Assembly: GCF_027925155.1 (NCBI RefSeq)
Contig: NZ_BSDY01000002.1
Span: 62,001 to 126,000, forward strand
Source of the DNA: Propionigenium maris DSM 9537
Lineage (GTDB): Bacteria > Fusobacteriota > Fusobacteriia > Fusobacteriales > Fusobacteriaceae
DNA: 64,000 nt
Reading direction: 5' to 3'
In this document: piece by piece, positions 32,756 through 41,373 of the stretch
Layout of the letters: the number at the start of each line of letters is the position of its first letter
Numbering within the stretch: position 1 is the first letter of the stretch
Program-made: the position numbers and the translations under genes
The notes under the pieces: generated by a model
Told to the model about the DNA's origin: nothing
Databases searched by the model: none
The model's input: the letters and a program-made list of their open reading frames with translations, nothing else

Positions 32756-33931
32756 ATGAATATAAAGGGACAGTTTAACACTGCTAAGGTTTTCACCGAA
32801 AACCTTGAGGAAAATTGTATAAAACAGATCCAGGAGATCTGCTCTCTGAGGATCTTTTCTGGAAATAAGATAAGGGTTATGCCCGACGTTCACTCTGGGA
32901 AGGGTTCGGTTATAGGCCTTACCATGGAGTGCTCCCACTCCCCTGAATTTATGATTCCGAATATTATAGGGGTAGATATAGGGTGTGGGGTAACGGTTTT
33001 TGAGCTGGGAAAAGTCGATATAAACTTCCGCTACCTTGATAAGTTTATCAGGGGGCAGATTCCCCATGGCCACGATGTAAATAGGAGCTGGAAGGAGGAG
33101 GATTTCCCCCGGGAGTTCACAAAAAAGATCCTCCACCTATCAGATAAAACAAATACAAAGTTTGACAGGCATATGGCTTCCATTGGTTCCCTGGGATCTG
33201 GAAACCACTTTATAGAGGTATCTGCAGACACTACCGGCAGAAAGTACCTGGTTGTGCACTCTGGTTCCAGACACCTGGGACACCAGGTGGCCCAGTACCA
33301 CCAAAAAATTGCAGAATCCCACTGCAGGGAGGATGTGCCCCGGGACCTGAAGTATCTCGAGAGAGGAGAGGTTCTCCACTATCTGGATGATATGAGAACC
33401 TGCCAGTCCTTTGCCACCCTCAACAGGCTTTTTATGATCCTGAGGATAGTTCACCACCTCAATATGGATCCCTTCTACATAGAAAGGGGAATCTCCCTTG
33501 CCCTCCAGGGGAAGCCTCTCACCCATCTTGGGGAAGATTCACCCCTGTGGGAGAGTGTCCACAACTACTTTAATTTTGAGGACGGCATCCTTCGAAAGGG
33601 GGCTGTTTCTGCCCACAAGGGAGAAAAACTCATCATCCCATTTAATATGAGGGACGGTTCCATAGTTGCAAAAGGAAAGGGGAATCCCGACTGGAACTTC
33701 TCAGCTCCCCACGGAGCAGGGAGGGTACTTTCCAGAAGAAAAGCCAGGGACCTTCTCAGCATGGAGGAGTTTAGAGACAGTATGAAGAAGATCTATACCT
33801 CCTCAGTTTCTCAGAGCACCCTGGATGAGGCCCCAAAAGCATACAAACCCAAGAAGGAGATTATGACCCTTCTGGAACCCTGTGTAGAGGTTATCCATGA
33901 GATCACCCCCCTCTACAACTTCAAGGCATAA
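32756..33931 (+). CDS. rtcB: RNA-splicing ligase RtcB (3'-phosphate/5'-hydroxyl RNA ligase)
   Basis: This 391-residue enzyme joins RNA 3'-phosphate or 2',3'-cyclic phosphate ends to 5'-hydroxyl ends using GTP and manganese. Conserved blocks are present: P-D-V-H-S-G-K-G near residue 43, G-V-D-I-G-C-G-V near residue 73, G-S-L-G-S-G-N-H-F-I near residue 145, V-H-S-G-S-R-H-L-G near residue 165, and the guanylylated-histidine region S-A-P-H-G-A-G-R near residue 318. The shorter length suggests an RtcB3-like subclass. AGGAGG precedes the ATG. No rtcA or archease gene is adjacent. The nearby DUF504 and nucleotidyltransferase genes suggest a different set of RNA-end partners. Confidence 0.93.
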   Translation: MNIKGQFNTAKVFTENLEENCIKQIQEICSLRIFSGNKIRVMPDVHSGKGSVIGLTMECSHSPEFMIPNIIGVDIGCGVTVFELGKVDINFRYLDKFIRGQIPHGHDVNRSWKEEDFPREFTKKILHLSDKTNTKFDRHMASIGSLGSGNHFIEVSADTTGRKYLVVHSGSRHLGHQVAQYHQKIAESHCREDVPRDLKYLERGEVLHYLDDMRTCQSFATLNRLFMILRIVHHLNMDPFYIERGISLALQGKPLTHLGEDSPLWESVHNYFNFEDGILRKGAVSAHKGEKLIIPFNMRDGSIVAKGKGNPDWNFSAPHGAGRVLSRRKARDLLSMEEFRDSMKKIYTSSVSQSTLDEAPKAYKPKKEIMTLLEPCVEVIHEITPLYNFKA

Positions 33932-33959
33932 ATAAAAACAACTAAAGCAACTACATTTT

Positions 33960-34317
33960 AAAAGTATTGACTTCTTCCCTTCTTTATATCGATCTAGCTT
34001 TATGCTTAAAAATAAGCTAGGCCGTACAACAGAATAAGTTCCGCACCGCTATACTATAAATTATTACATCAAAAGGGAGGACTGTAGCTTAAAGAGACCG
34101 TAGGTTAATAATCCTGCTTATGAGAAATAATAAAGAAGGGCAGATTTTCTTTGGTTCGTTTTCTTCGCTGTGAACAGAGTGAGGAAGTACCCTTGGGGTA
34201 TTGGGTGACAAAAGAAATGAACACTAAGATATCTCCTATGTATTTCAAAAACTAAAGGGAGGGTTGCCATATATTTACTTCTGGATATCTTTAGAGCTCT
34301 ATACTTTCTTTAAGAAA
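33960..34317 (+). repeat. Dispersed intergenic repeat, copy 3
   Basis: The 457-base gap after rtcB holds the third copy of the repeat seen at 780-900 and 4,715-4,805. It has TAGGCCGTACAACAGAATA, GTTCCGCACCGC and GAGGACTGTAGCTTAAAG, then TTTGGTTCG ... GTGACAAAAGAAATGAACA, matching 4,628-4,670 in reverse complement. No ORF of note is present. Confidence 0.6.
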
Positions 34318-34360
34318 CAAAAAAAGAGGAGCGTTCCTTGTGGACATTCCTCTTTTTAAA
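34318..34360 (-). terminator. Terminator of the zinc transporter gene
   Basis: On the minus strand AAAAAGAGGA ... TCCTCTTTTTTT with a long loop. Confidence 0.65.
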
Positions 34361-34389
34361 ATATAAAGTTTTTTCCATTTTAAATATAG

Positions 34390-35253
34390 CTACACAAAGA
34401 GCAGAAGACTCACAGCCATCACTACCATCCCTGCAACAAGGCCATAGATAGAGAGGTGGTGCTCTCCATACCTCTGAGCTGCCGGAAGAAGCTCATCTAG
34501 GGATATAAATACCATGATTCCCGCTACCCCTGCAAAGAGGATACCAAATACAAGGTCATTGAAGTACCTGTATAGAAGCACATACCCCACAAGAGCCCCC
34601 ACTGGTTCCGATAAGCCAGAAAGGAAGGAGTAATAGAAAGCTTTCTTCTTATCCCCCGTAGCATAGTAGATTGGTACGGAAACAGCTATCCCCTCTGGGA
34701 TATTGTGGATGGCTATAGCAACAGCTATGGAGATCCCCAGAGCCGGATCCTTTAGAGCTGAGGTGAATGTTGCCAGTCCCTCTGGAAAGTTATGGATACC
34801 TATGGCAAGGGCTGAGAATATTCCCATCCTGTAGAGGGAGCTGCTTCTCTTTCCCTCGTGTTCACTAACCTGCTTTTCCTCCATCTCCTTTAGGTGTTCC
34901 TCTATCTCATCTATCTCCACCATATCCTCTATTCCCGCCATCTCATGGGGGTTTTCAAAGGTAGGTACCATTTTATCGATTATGGCTATGAGAAGTATAC
35001 CTCCAAAAAAAGCTATCGTTGTTGCCCAGTATCCACCCCTGTATCCCAGCTCAGCCACAAGGGCATCCTTGGCCTTAATAAATATCTCCACAAAGGAAAC
35101 ATAGAGCATTACTCCCCCAGAAAAACCAAGGGCTATAGATAAAAATTTAGTATTGGTCTTCTTGGCGAAAAATGCCAGAGCACTCCCTATACCAGTTGAA
35201 AGACCTGCAAACAATGTGAGCCCAAAGGCAAATAATACTGTACTATCCCACAT
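34390..35253 (-). CDS. zupT: ZIP-family metal transporter (ZupT-like)
   Basis: The 287-residue protein has eight hydrophobic segments and a histidine/acidic cytoplasmic loop (residues about 105-145). The two metal-binding helices are clear: I-H-N-F-P-E-G near residue 160 and I-H-N-I-P-E-G near residue 187. It imports zinc and other divalent metals into the cytosol. The start at 35,253 has GGGAG eight bases upstream; a GTG three codons earlier overlaps it. It is transcribed alone. No Zur- or Fur-like box was recognised. Confidence 0.9.
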   Translation of the reverse strand: MWDSTVLFAFGLTLFAGLSTGIGSALAFFAKKTNTKFLSIALGFSGGVMLYVSFVEIFIKAKDALVAELGYRGGYWATTIAFFGGILLIAIIDKMVPTFENPHEMAGIEDMVEIDEIEEHLKEMEEKQVSEHEGKRSSSLYRMGIFSALAIGIHNFPEGLATFTSALKDPALGISIAVAIAIHNIPEGIAVSVPIYYATGDKKKAFYYSFLSGLSEPVGALVGYVLLYRYFNDLVFGILFAGVAGIMVFISLDELLPAAQRYGEHHLSIYGLVAGMVVMAVSLLLFV

Positions 35254-35345
35254 GATTCCCACTCCCTTAATTACCTAGTTTTCATTTTAATGATATACAG
35301 GAAATCACTCTTCTTTCCTTTTTTGAGGAGAATAATATTATTATT

Positions 35346-36701
35346 TTATCCTTCCTTCAGAGGAATTACCGGCCTGTACTTTCCGGTTATGGGATCTATC
35401 TCTATCTCATCTACCCTCTCAAATTTCACTTTAACATGACTATCTAAACCTCTAACCGCCAATACCTCTACAAGCTTAGGGAAGATCTCTCCCTCAGCGT
35501 CTATATTCTTCTCTGCAATATACTTTACTCTTAAAGTATCCTTACTTTCCTGGATAAATTGAACTTTTTTTATTCCTCTAAAATACATCCCTACAAGTTG
35601 GAGTGCACTTATGTTGTCTCTACTCCCGTCCTCTCTTTCAAAGGTGAGGTCATCCAGGGTTCTCCCCACAACCTCATCTATCAGGGTGAAGTTAAAGTCT
35701 TGAACCTGGGATTTTTTCAATCGATCCTCCATCCTATACCTCAAGAGAGGCATAGTGTAGTTATAGAGACTGGTGACTATGAGGTCCCCAGTCTCCCCAG
35801 GAGCAACCTCCTCCAGCTTTTCATCTACAATCTCAAATTTATAGTAGTCCTCAAAGAGAAATAACTTCTTTTTTTGCGGTATCTCTGAAGCCATCCCTAG
35901 AGCTTCCGAAGCTGCATAAAAATCCAGTGGAGACACTCCAAAGGCTCTCTCGATAAGCTCTCTTCTCTCAGGGGTCAGCTTATTTGCAGAACAAAATATC
36001 TTCTCTGGAGATATGTCCAGTCTTCCCCCTAGCTTCTCCTCAGCAAGACGAGAGATAGAGGAGGAGTATCCCGATAAAACAGTAGGATTAAAGCCTCTTA
36101 CGGCTTCTATTATTTTTTCTAAACTCTCATTTACATTTAAAATCAGTGTAGAGTAGTTGATCCCTTCAGCCTCCTTGGCCAGGTTATAGCTGGCAAAGTC
36201 CCCACCAGCAGCTATGAGAAAGGCTATCCGTTCCCTTGTAGATAGCTTCATTCTGTGGGCGGTATCTACCCTTCCAGGAATAAAAGCTTTTACTGTATCC
36301 CAGGCTGATCCATCATAGACAAAAATCACTGGATTTCCCGTAGATCCCGAGGAGGTCATTACCGTGTATCTATCTCTGTACTTTCTTCCCCAGTTTTCCT
36401 TATGGGATACAAACTCCTCCAGGTCCTTCAGCTTAAAATCCTCTGTGCAGATTAGTTCGTCGAAGTAATTTTTAATTATGCTTTTATCGATAGTGGGATA
36501 GTCGGTGTACTCTATCTCCCTGTAGTTTTCAAGGCTTATCCCGTGTTTTTCATAGTACTCCCTATAAAACTTGGAGTTTTTCAATACATGCTCGATAAGC
36601 TTGTAGAGCTTCTCCTCCTGTATCTTCAGGATCTCCTCCCGGGAACGTTTCATATTTCTCTTCATCTGCCATGCTTCCTTCAAAACACCCAATATTCCCA
36701 T
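35346..36701 (-). CDS. PaaK-like adenylate-forming (AMP-dependent) ligase
   Basis: The 451-residue protein has the phenylacetate-CoA ligase/CapK fold. The nucleotide-binding motif T-S-S-G-S-T-G-N-P is near residue 112, the Y-A-A-S-E-A motif near residue 262, T-S-L-Y-N-Y-x-M-P-L-L-R-Y near residue 310, and a C-terminal cap domain. An amphipathic N-terminal helix precedes it. Such enzymes activate aromatic or other carboxylates; PaaK-like proteins also serve in cell-wall or exopolysaccharide synthesis. GGAGG lies before 36,701. Monocistronic, so the substrate is open. Confidence 0.83.
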   Translation of the reverse strand: MGILGVLKEAWQMKRNMKRSREEILKIQEEKLYKLIEHVLKNSKFYREYYEKHGISLENYREIEYTDYPTIDKSIIKNYFDELICTEDFKLKDLEEFVSHKENWGRKYRDRYTVMTSSGSTGNPVIFVYDGSAWDTVKAFIPGRVDTAHRMKLSTRERIAFLIAAGGDFASYNLAKEAEGINYSTLILNVNESLEKIIEAVRGFNPTVLSGYSSSISRLAEEKLGGRLDISPEKIFCSANKLTPERRELIERAFGVSPLDFYAASEALGMASEIPQKKKLFLFEDYYKFEIVDEKLEEVAPGETGDLIVTSLYNYTMPLLRYRMEDRLKKSQVQDFNFTLIDEVVGRTLDDLTFEREDGSRDNISALQLVGMYFRGIKKVQFIQESKDTLRVKYIAEKNIDAEGEIFPKLVEVLAVRGLDSHVKVKFERVDEIEIDPITGKYRPVIPLKEG

Positions 36702-36727
36702 ACTTCTCACCTCCCCTTTCATAATTC

Positions 36728-36758
36728 AAAAAAAGAGACAGTCTGGCAAAACTGTCTC
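36728..36758 (-). terminator. Rho-independent terminator
   Basis: On the minus strand GAGACAGT / ACTGTCTC with a short loop and a TTTTTTT run. Confidence 0.85.
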
Positions 36759-36767
36759 CTCCTCTAT

Positions 36768-37166
36768 CTATTTAACAACCAAAGTTCCCATCATATTATT
36801 GTGACCCAATCCACAGTATACAGAACATTTGATTACATAAACACCAGGTTCAGGAGCTGTGAACTCCTTTTCTGTAACCATTCCCTTCTCTCCCTTGAGA
36901 TCAAAGCCTATCTCATCTACAGCAAACCCATGAGCTGCATCTGCTGAATTTAATCTTATCTTTACTCTCTCCCCTGAATTTACAACTATAATAGCAGGGT
37001 TAAACTTATATTTTACAGCCTCTACATCTATCTCCCTGATTCCGTCTGCCACCTCACCTGAGACTCCGTAGGCGTTAAAGTCCTCTATCTTCTGAGTTGC
37101 CTGCTCGGTTGTAGATGTACATGCCATAAAAACAACTGCCATAATAATAGCTAAATATCTCTTCAT
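36768..37166 (-). CDS. Lipoprotein with a COX2-like CuA cupredoxin domain
   Basis: The 132-residue protein begins with a lipoprotein signal ending V-F-M-A-C, so Cys16 should be lipidated. The mature cupredoxin domain carries all CuA ligands: the histidine in A-A-H-G-F, and the loop C-S-V-Y-C-G-L-G-H-N-N-M with two cysteines, histidine and methionine. The fold matches cytochrome oxidase subunit II or nitrous oxide reductase C-termini, but no membrane anchor pair or catalytic domain is present. GGGAGG precedes 37,166; the longer frame is not needed. It could shuttle electrons or bind copper at the envelope. No oxidase or nos gene is nearby. Confidence 0.85.
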   Translation of the reverse strand: MKRYLAIIMAVVFMACTSTTEQATQKIEDFNAYGVSGEVADGIREIDVEAVKYKFNPAIIVVNSGERVKIRLNSADAAHGFAVDEIGFDLKGEKGMVTEKEFTAPEPGVYVIKCSVYCGLGHNNMMGTLVVK

Positions 37167-37340
37167 AATTTCCTCCCTATAAATAAGTCTATATATAACT
37201 ATTCTTCTCCCCTCCAAAAGCTCCTTTTTATTTTCCTCACCTTTCCCTCCTCCCTCTCCTGAAACTCCCACTCCCTTGGACATTTTCCATATATCAATCC
37301 TTTTCATTCCCCATATCGATATTATAATCTAAACAAAAAG

Positions 37341-37369
37341 TTTACAAAGTACTATATTGGTGGTATAAT
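37341..37369 (+). promoter_or_regulatory. Promoter of the lysine-riboswitch transcript
   Basis: TTTACA (37,341-37,346), 17 bases, TATAAT (37,364-37,369). Transcription would begin near 37,376, about 25 bases before the riboswitch. Confidence 0.75.
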
Positions 37370-37400
37370 GCGTCGTAAATTAAAATTTTGTGAAAAGAAC

Positions 37401-37560
37401 TGGATAGAGGCTGCGGTAAATATCAGTAATATATTGGAGTTTGTGGAAACGTAGATAATATATAAAAGGATTTGCTGCCGAAGAGGGCTTCCCCCACAGG
37501 GAAAACTTCTGGTCATAGTGGAGAAGATCCATATGACTCTCATTTTATGGGGAGCTATCG
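37401..37560 (+). promoter_or_regulatory. Lysine riboswitch (L box)
   Basis: The element begins GGATAGAGGCTGCGG and ends GGGGAGCTATC, so GATAG / CTATC close the P1 stem. Conserved core pieces are in the right order: AGTA, TTGGAG, AAAAGG, the diagnostic GCTGCCGAAGAG, TTCTGG, and ATGACTCTCATTTT. A terminator (37,596-37,622) stands between it and the permease start, so lysine binding is expected to favour termination (off switch). This identifies the downstream permease as lysine-related. Confidence 0.87.
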
Positions 37561-37595
37561 GTGATTATATCTTAATTGTTTCTGCGATTAATTAT

Positions 37596-37622
37596 AAGAC
37601 ACCGCTTCTGGTGTCTTTTTTG
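37596..37622 (+). terminator. Riboswitch expression-platform terminator
   Basis: AAGACACC / GGTGTCTT with a 6-nt loop and a T run, located 16 bases before the permease start codon. Confidence 0.85.
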
Positions 37623-37637
37623 ATCTGGAGGATTTTT

Positions 37638-39074
37638 ATGAAGGAAAAGAAATACCTATCCATTACCGCCATGGTAATGATAATATTTGTTGGTGTTTTT
37701 GGTTTTGGAAATATCGCCAACAACTTCAAGGCTACGGGAACTGGTTCTACTTCCATGTTCATCCTGGGAGCTGTTATCTACTTTCTCCCTATGTGTCTTA
37801 TTATGTCGGAGTTTGCATCCTACGCCAAGGACCGTACTGGGGGAATCTACTCGTGGATCGATATAGGTCTGGGAAGTAACATAGCTTACTTTGCCCTGTG
37901 GTCCTACTTTGTGGCAAATATCTTTTATCTCCCTACCCTGGCATCTAGAGTACCTACATACCTCTCCTTTGCCTTTACAGGAGATGCCAATATAGGAGAT
38001 ATCCCCATGGCTATTCTTTCGGCACTGGCACTGTTGGGAGCTCTCCTTATAGGACTTAAATATGAAAAGAGCTTTAATAAGGTTTCCACCATTACAGGTT
38101 ATATCTCCCTCTTTGTTGCGGGGATCTTTCTTGTGGGAGGAATTGGGATGTATCTGGGATTCTTCGGTAATCCTGCTACAGAGCTCACTGTGGACTCCCT
38201 CATGCTCCCAATGAATACTAAGGAGAGCATAGGAAATATTCTCAGTACCTTTGCTTGGATCATCTTTGCCTATGGAGGTTCCGAGATGGTTGGTACCTAT
38301 GTGGACAGAGTGGAGAAACCAGAGAGGGACTTTGCAAGGGGACTGCTTCTTTCAGCCCTTCTTATCGGGGCTCTCTATGTTCTGGGGATAATCTCCATTG
38401 CTGCCTATGGAACTACAGAGGACTTCTCTCACATCTCCCTGGTTAATGCTGTAATCAGCGGATATGCCTTCATGGGTAACTCCTTTGGTCTGGGGATCTG
38501 GTTTGTAAAGATGATAGGTTTTGCCTACACCCTTATTACCCTAGTAGCTCTGGTACTTTGGTCTATGGCCCTTTCCAAGGCGGTATTCAGTGAGGCTCCC
38601 GAGGGTACATTCCCATCGTGGATGACGGAAAAAACAGAGGGAGGTATCCTTAGAAATGCTCTTATATTTCAGACGATACTCTCATTCCTCTTCATCCTTA
38701 TAACTACCTTTGGAGGAAAATCTGCTGGGGATCTCTACTACAAGATCTATGATATGTCTACCATGTCATTTATCCTTCCCTACCTCTTCCTGGGGATAGC
38801 TTATATCAACTTTAGAAGAAAGGGACATATCTCTCCATTCCAGATAAGTAAAAACAATGGAGTTGCCTATGCTGTGGGAGCAGGGATAACTATCCTAAAC
38901 ATAGTAGCCATTGTATTCTCTGGATATAATTTAAACCTTCCTCTTGCTGAACAGATGGATACCATCAAACTCTACTATGGGGGACTGACTATGTTCCTGG
39001 CTATTGGAGTGGCTATCAAGATGATAAACTTCAAGGACGATAAAAAAGTAGAAACAGAAGTTAAAAATGTATAG
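37638..39074 (+). CDS. APC-family amino acid permease, lysine-regulated
   Basis: The 478-residue protein has twelve predicted membrane helices. The first contains the unwound motif G-F-G-N-I typical of APC transporters, and the layout is close to the glutamate/GABA antiporter (GadC-like) group. The frame is open to 37,518 through the riboswitch, but GGAGG lies eight bases before the ATG at 37,638. The lysine riboswitch upstream makes a lysine importer, or a lysine/product exchanger, the most likely role; this is inference from regulation, not from substrate-site residues. Monocistronic with a strong terminator. Confidence 0.88.
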   Translation: MKEKKYLSITAMVMIIFVGVFGFGNIANNFKATGTGSTSMFILGAVIYFLPMCLIMSEFASYAKDRTGGIYSWIDIGLGSNIAYFALWSYFVANIFYLPTLASRVPTYLSFAFTGDANIGDIPMAILSALALLGALLIGLKYEKSFNKVSTITGYISLFVAGIFLVGGIGMYLGFFGNPATELTVDSLMLPMNTKESIGNILSTFAWIIFAYGGSEMVGTYVDRVEKPERDFARGLLLSALLIGALYVLGIISIAAYGTTEDFSHISLVNAVISGYAFMGNSFGLGIWFVKMIGFAYTLITLVALVLWSMALSKAVFSEAPEGTFPSWMTEKTEGGILRNALIFQTILSFLFILITTFGGKSAGDLYYKIYDMSTMSFILPYLFLGIAYINFRRKGHISPFQISKNNGVAYAVGAGITILNIVAIVFSGYNLNLPLAEQMDTIKLYYGGLTMFLAIGVAIKMINFKDDKKVETEVKNV

Positions 39075-39082
39075 CTATTTAG

Positions 39083-39110
39083 AGCACCCTCATAGAGGGT
39101 GCTTTTTTCT
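39083..39110 (+). terminator. Rho-independent terminator
   Basis: GAGCACCCTC / GAGGGTGCTTTTTT, directly after the permease. A second hairpin (CCAGATTA / TAATCTGG) lies at 39,188-39,210. Confidence 0.85.
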
Positions 39111-39294
39111 TAGTGGCGCCGCGACACCTTCAAAGATCCCCTGGATAAAATGTACAATCCAGGGAAGATAGGGTATAATTAAGACCTCCAGATTAATGTA
39201 ATCTGGGGAGTTTTAATAGCAACAATACCTAAAACCTGTATTCCAATTACCAAAAGGAATGCAGTTAACTCACAATAATAGAGAGGAGATTCAT

Positions 39295-41355
39295 ATGAAG
39301 TCATTGATACTTGCTGAAAAACCCAGTGTTGCCAAGGATATGGCCAGGGTATTAAAGTGTAATAAAGTTAATAAGGGATATTTTGAGGGGAAGGACTATA
39401 TCATCACCTGGGCCCTGGGTCACCTTGCTACCCTCTGGGAGCCCGGAGACTACGATGTCAGATATAAGAACTGGAATATGGCAGACCTTCCTATGCTGCC
39501 GGAAAAACTCAAGGTCAAGAGGCTGAAGAAAACCTCCCACCAGCTGAAGACCCTTACATTTCTATCTAAAAGAAAGGATGTCAAAGAGTTCATCATAGCT
39601 ACAGATGCCGGTAGAGAGGGAGAACTGGTTGCCAGATGGGCTATGCTTCTGGCAGGCTACAGAGGGAAGATCAAGAGGCTGTGGATCTCCTCCCAGACAG
39701 ATAAAGCCATAACAGAGGGATTTAAAACCCTCAAGGATGGAAGGGAGTATCAAAAGCTCTATGAGGCTGCTGTTTCCAGAGCGGAAGCCGACTGGCTCAT
39801 CGGACTAAATGTAACCAGGGCTCTAACATGTAAGCATGATGTCCAGCTGAGCGCAGGAAGGGTTCAGACCCCTACCCTGGCTATGATAGTGGAGAGGGAG
39901 AGAGAGATCAAAGATTTTGTTCCCAAAAGCTACTACCAGATCAGGTGCCAGTTTGAAGGATTCTTCGGTCACTGGAGAGGTAAAAAAAACAAAAGCACTA
40001 GAATCTTCAACGACAATACAGCTTCAGAAATTATGGAGAAATTAGAAGGGAAGAAGGCTCGTGTGATGAAGGTAGAGGAGAAGAGCAGAAAGGAGTATGC
40101 CCCTAAGCTCTACGACCTTACAGAGCTTCAGAGGGAGGCTAACAGAAGATTTGGTTACTCAGCCAAGAAGACTCTGGGGTATATGCAGAACCTCTATGAG
40201 AGGCACAAGGTCCTTACATATCCCAGAACAGATTCCAGATATATCACAACAGATATGGTGGAGACTATAAAGGATAGGTTAAAAGCCCTTGAGGGAACCT
40301 CCCACGGGAAACTGGCCTCAGAGATAGCTAAGAAACCTATCAAACTGGGGAAGAGTGTGGTAGATAATAAAAAGGTCTCAGATCACCATGCTATCATACC
40401 TACAGAGGAGAAGCCTGTTATCTCTAAGCTTACCTTTGATGAGAAGAGAATCTACGACCTTGTTGTAAAGAGGTTCCTGGCTGTTCTCCTACCCCCGGCA
40501 ATATACAAGGATCTCACTATAATTACTGAGATAGAGGGAAGTGAATTTATTTCCAGAGGAAGAGCTATAGAGGAGCTGGGATGGAAGAAGGTCCTTGGAG
40601 GGGAAGGTAGAAACGACCAGGAGGAGGAGACCCTTCCTGAGCAGAACCTCATCTCACCAAAGGTAGGAGATACCCTGGAGGTTAAAGCAATAAAGAGAGA
40701 AAAAGGAAGAACAAATCCTCCCAAGAGGTTTACAGAGGGAACCCTTCTCTCTGCCATGGAAAATCCCGGAAAGTATGTGGAGGGCAGGGATGCTAAAGCT
40801 ATACTTTCCCAGGGAGGCCTGGGAACTCCTGCAACCAGGGCTGAGATAATAGAAAAACTCATCGGTTCATTCTATGTAGAGAGAAACGGAAAAACTCTAA
40901 CACCTACATCCAAGGGAAAGCAGCTCATAGAGATGGTTCCTGCAGCCCTCAGATCCCCTGAACTAACAGCTAAATGGGAAAAGAGACTGGAGGAGATCTC
41001 CAAGGGGAAGGAGAAGAGGTCTGCCTTTATGAAGGATATCAGAGAGAACGCCATAGAGCTTGTGGGAGTTGTTAAGGCTGATACCAAGGACTTTAAGCAC
41101 GACAATGTCACCAAGGAAAAGTGCCCTATGTGTGGCAAGCCTATGCTCAGCGTCAAGGACAAGAAGGGGAGAGCCATCCTTGTATGCCAGGATAGAAAGT
41201 GTGGTTACAGGGATGAGAAGAAAAAGAAAAACGATTGTGGTATCTCCGTCTCCAAAAGAGAGAGAGGGATGAATAAAAGGCTTATCAATCAGTACAGTGA
41301 CCAGGAAGATGCTGTTACAAACCTGGGAGACCTATTGGCTAAGTTTAATAAATAA
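39295..41355 (+). CDS. topB: DNA topoisomerase III
   Basis: The 686-residue type IA topoisomerase relaxes and decatenates DNA. The Toprim domain is at the N-terminus (L-I-L-A-E-K-P-S-V-A-K, then A-T-D-A-G-R-E-G-E near residue 102). The active-site segment L-T-Y-P-R-T-D-S-R is near residue 314. The C-terminal half contains G-T-P-A-T-R-A-E-I-I-E-K-L and one four-cysteine zinc ribbon (C-P-M-C ... C-x4-C) near residue 610. A GGAG precedes the ATG at 39,295. It is a chromosomal-type gene, not linked to conjugation genes. The aldo/keto reductase gene follows after 18 bases. Confidence 0.93.
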   Translation: MKSLILAEKPSVAKDMARVLKCNKVNKGYFEGKDYIITWALGHLATLWEPGDYDVRYKNWNMADLPMLPEKLKVKRLKKTSHQLKTLTFLSKRKDVKEFIIATDAGREGELVARWAMLLAGYRGKIKRLWISSQTDKAITEGFKTLKDGREYQKLYEAAVSRAEADWLIGLNVTRALTCKHDVQLSAGRVQTPTLAMIVEREREIKDFVPKSYYQIRCQFEGFFGHWRGKKNKSTRIFNDNTASEIMEKLEGKKARVMKVEEKSRKEYAPKLYDLTELQREANRRFGYSAKKTLGYMQNLYERHKVLTYPRTDSRYITTDMVETIKDRLKALEGTSHGKLASEIAKKPIKLGKSVVDNKKVSDHHAIIPTEEKPVISKLTFDEKRIYDLVVKRFLAVLLPPAIYKDLTIITEIEGSEFISRGRAIEELGWKKVLGGEGRNDQEEETLPEQNLISPKVGDTLEVKAIKREKGRTNPPKRFTEGTLLSAMENPGKYVEGRDAKAILSQGGLGTPATRAEIIEKLIGSFYVERNGKTLTPTSKGKQLIEMVPAALRSPELTAKWEKRLEEISKGKEKRSAFMKDIRENAIELVGVVKADTKDFKHDNVTKEKCPMCGKPMLSVKDKKGRAILVCQDRKCGYRDEKKKKNDCGISVSKRERGMNKRLINQYSDQEDAVTNLGDLLAKFNK

Positions 41356-41373
41356 ACTTTTAAGGGGGACAAG

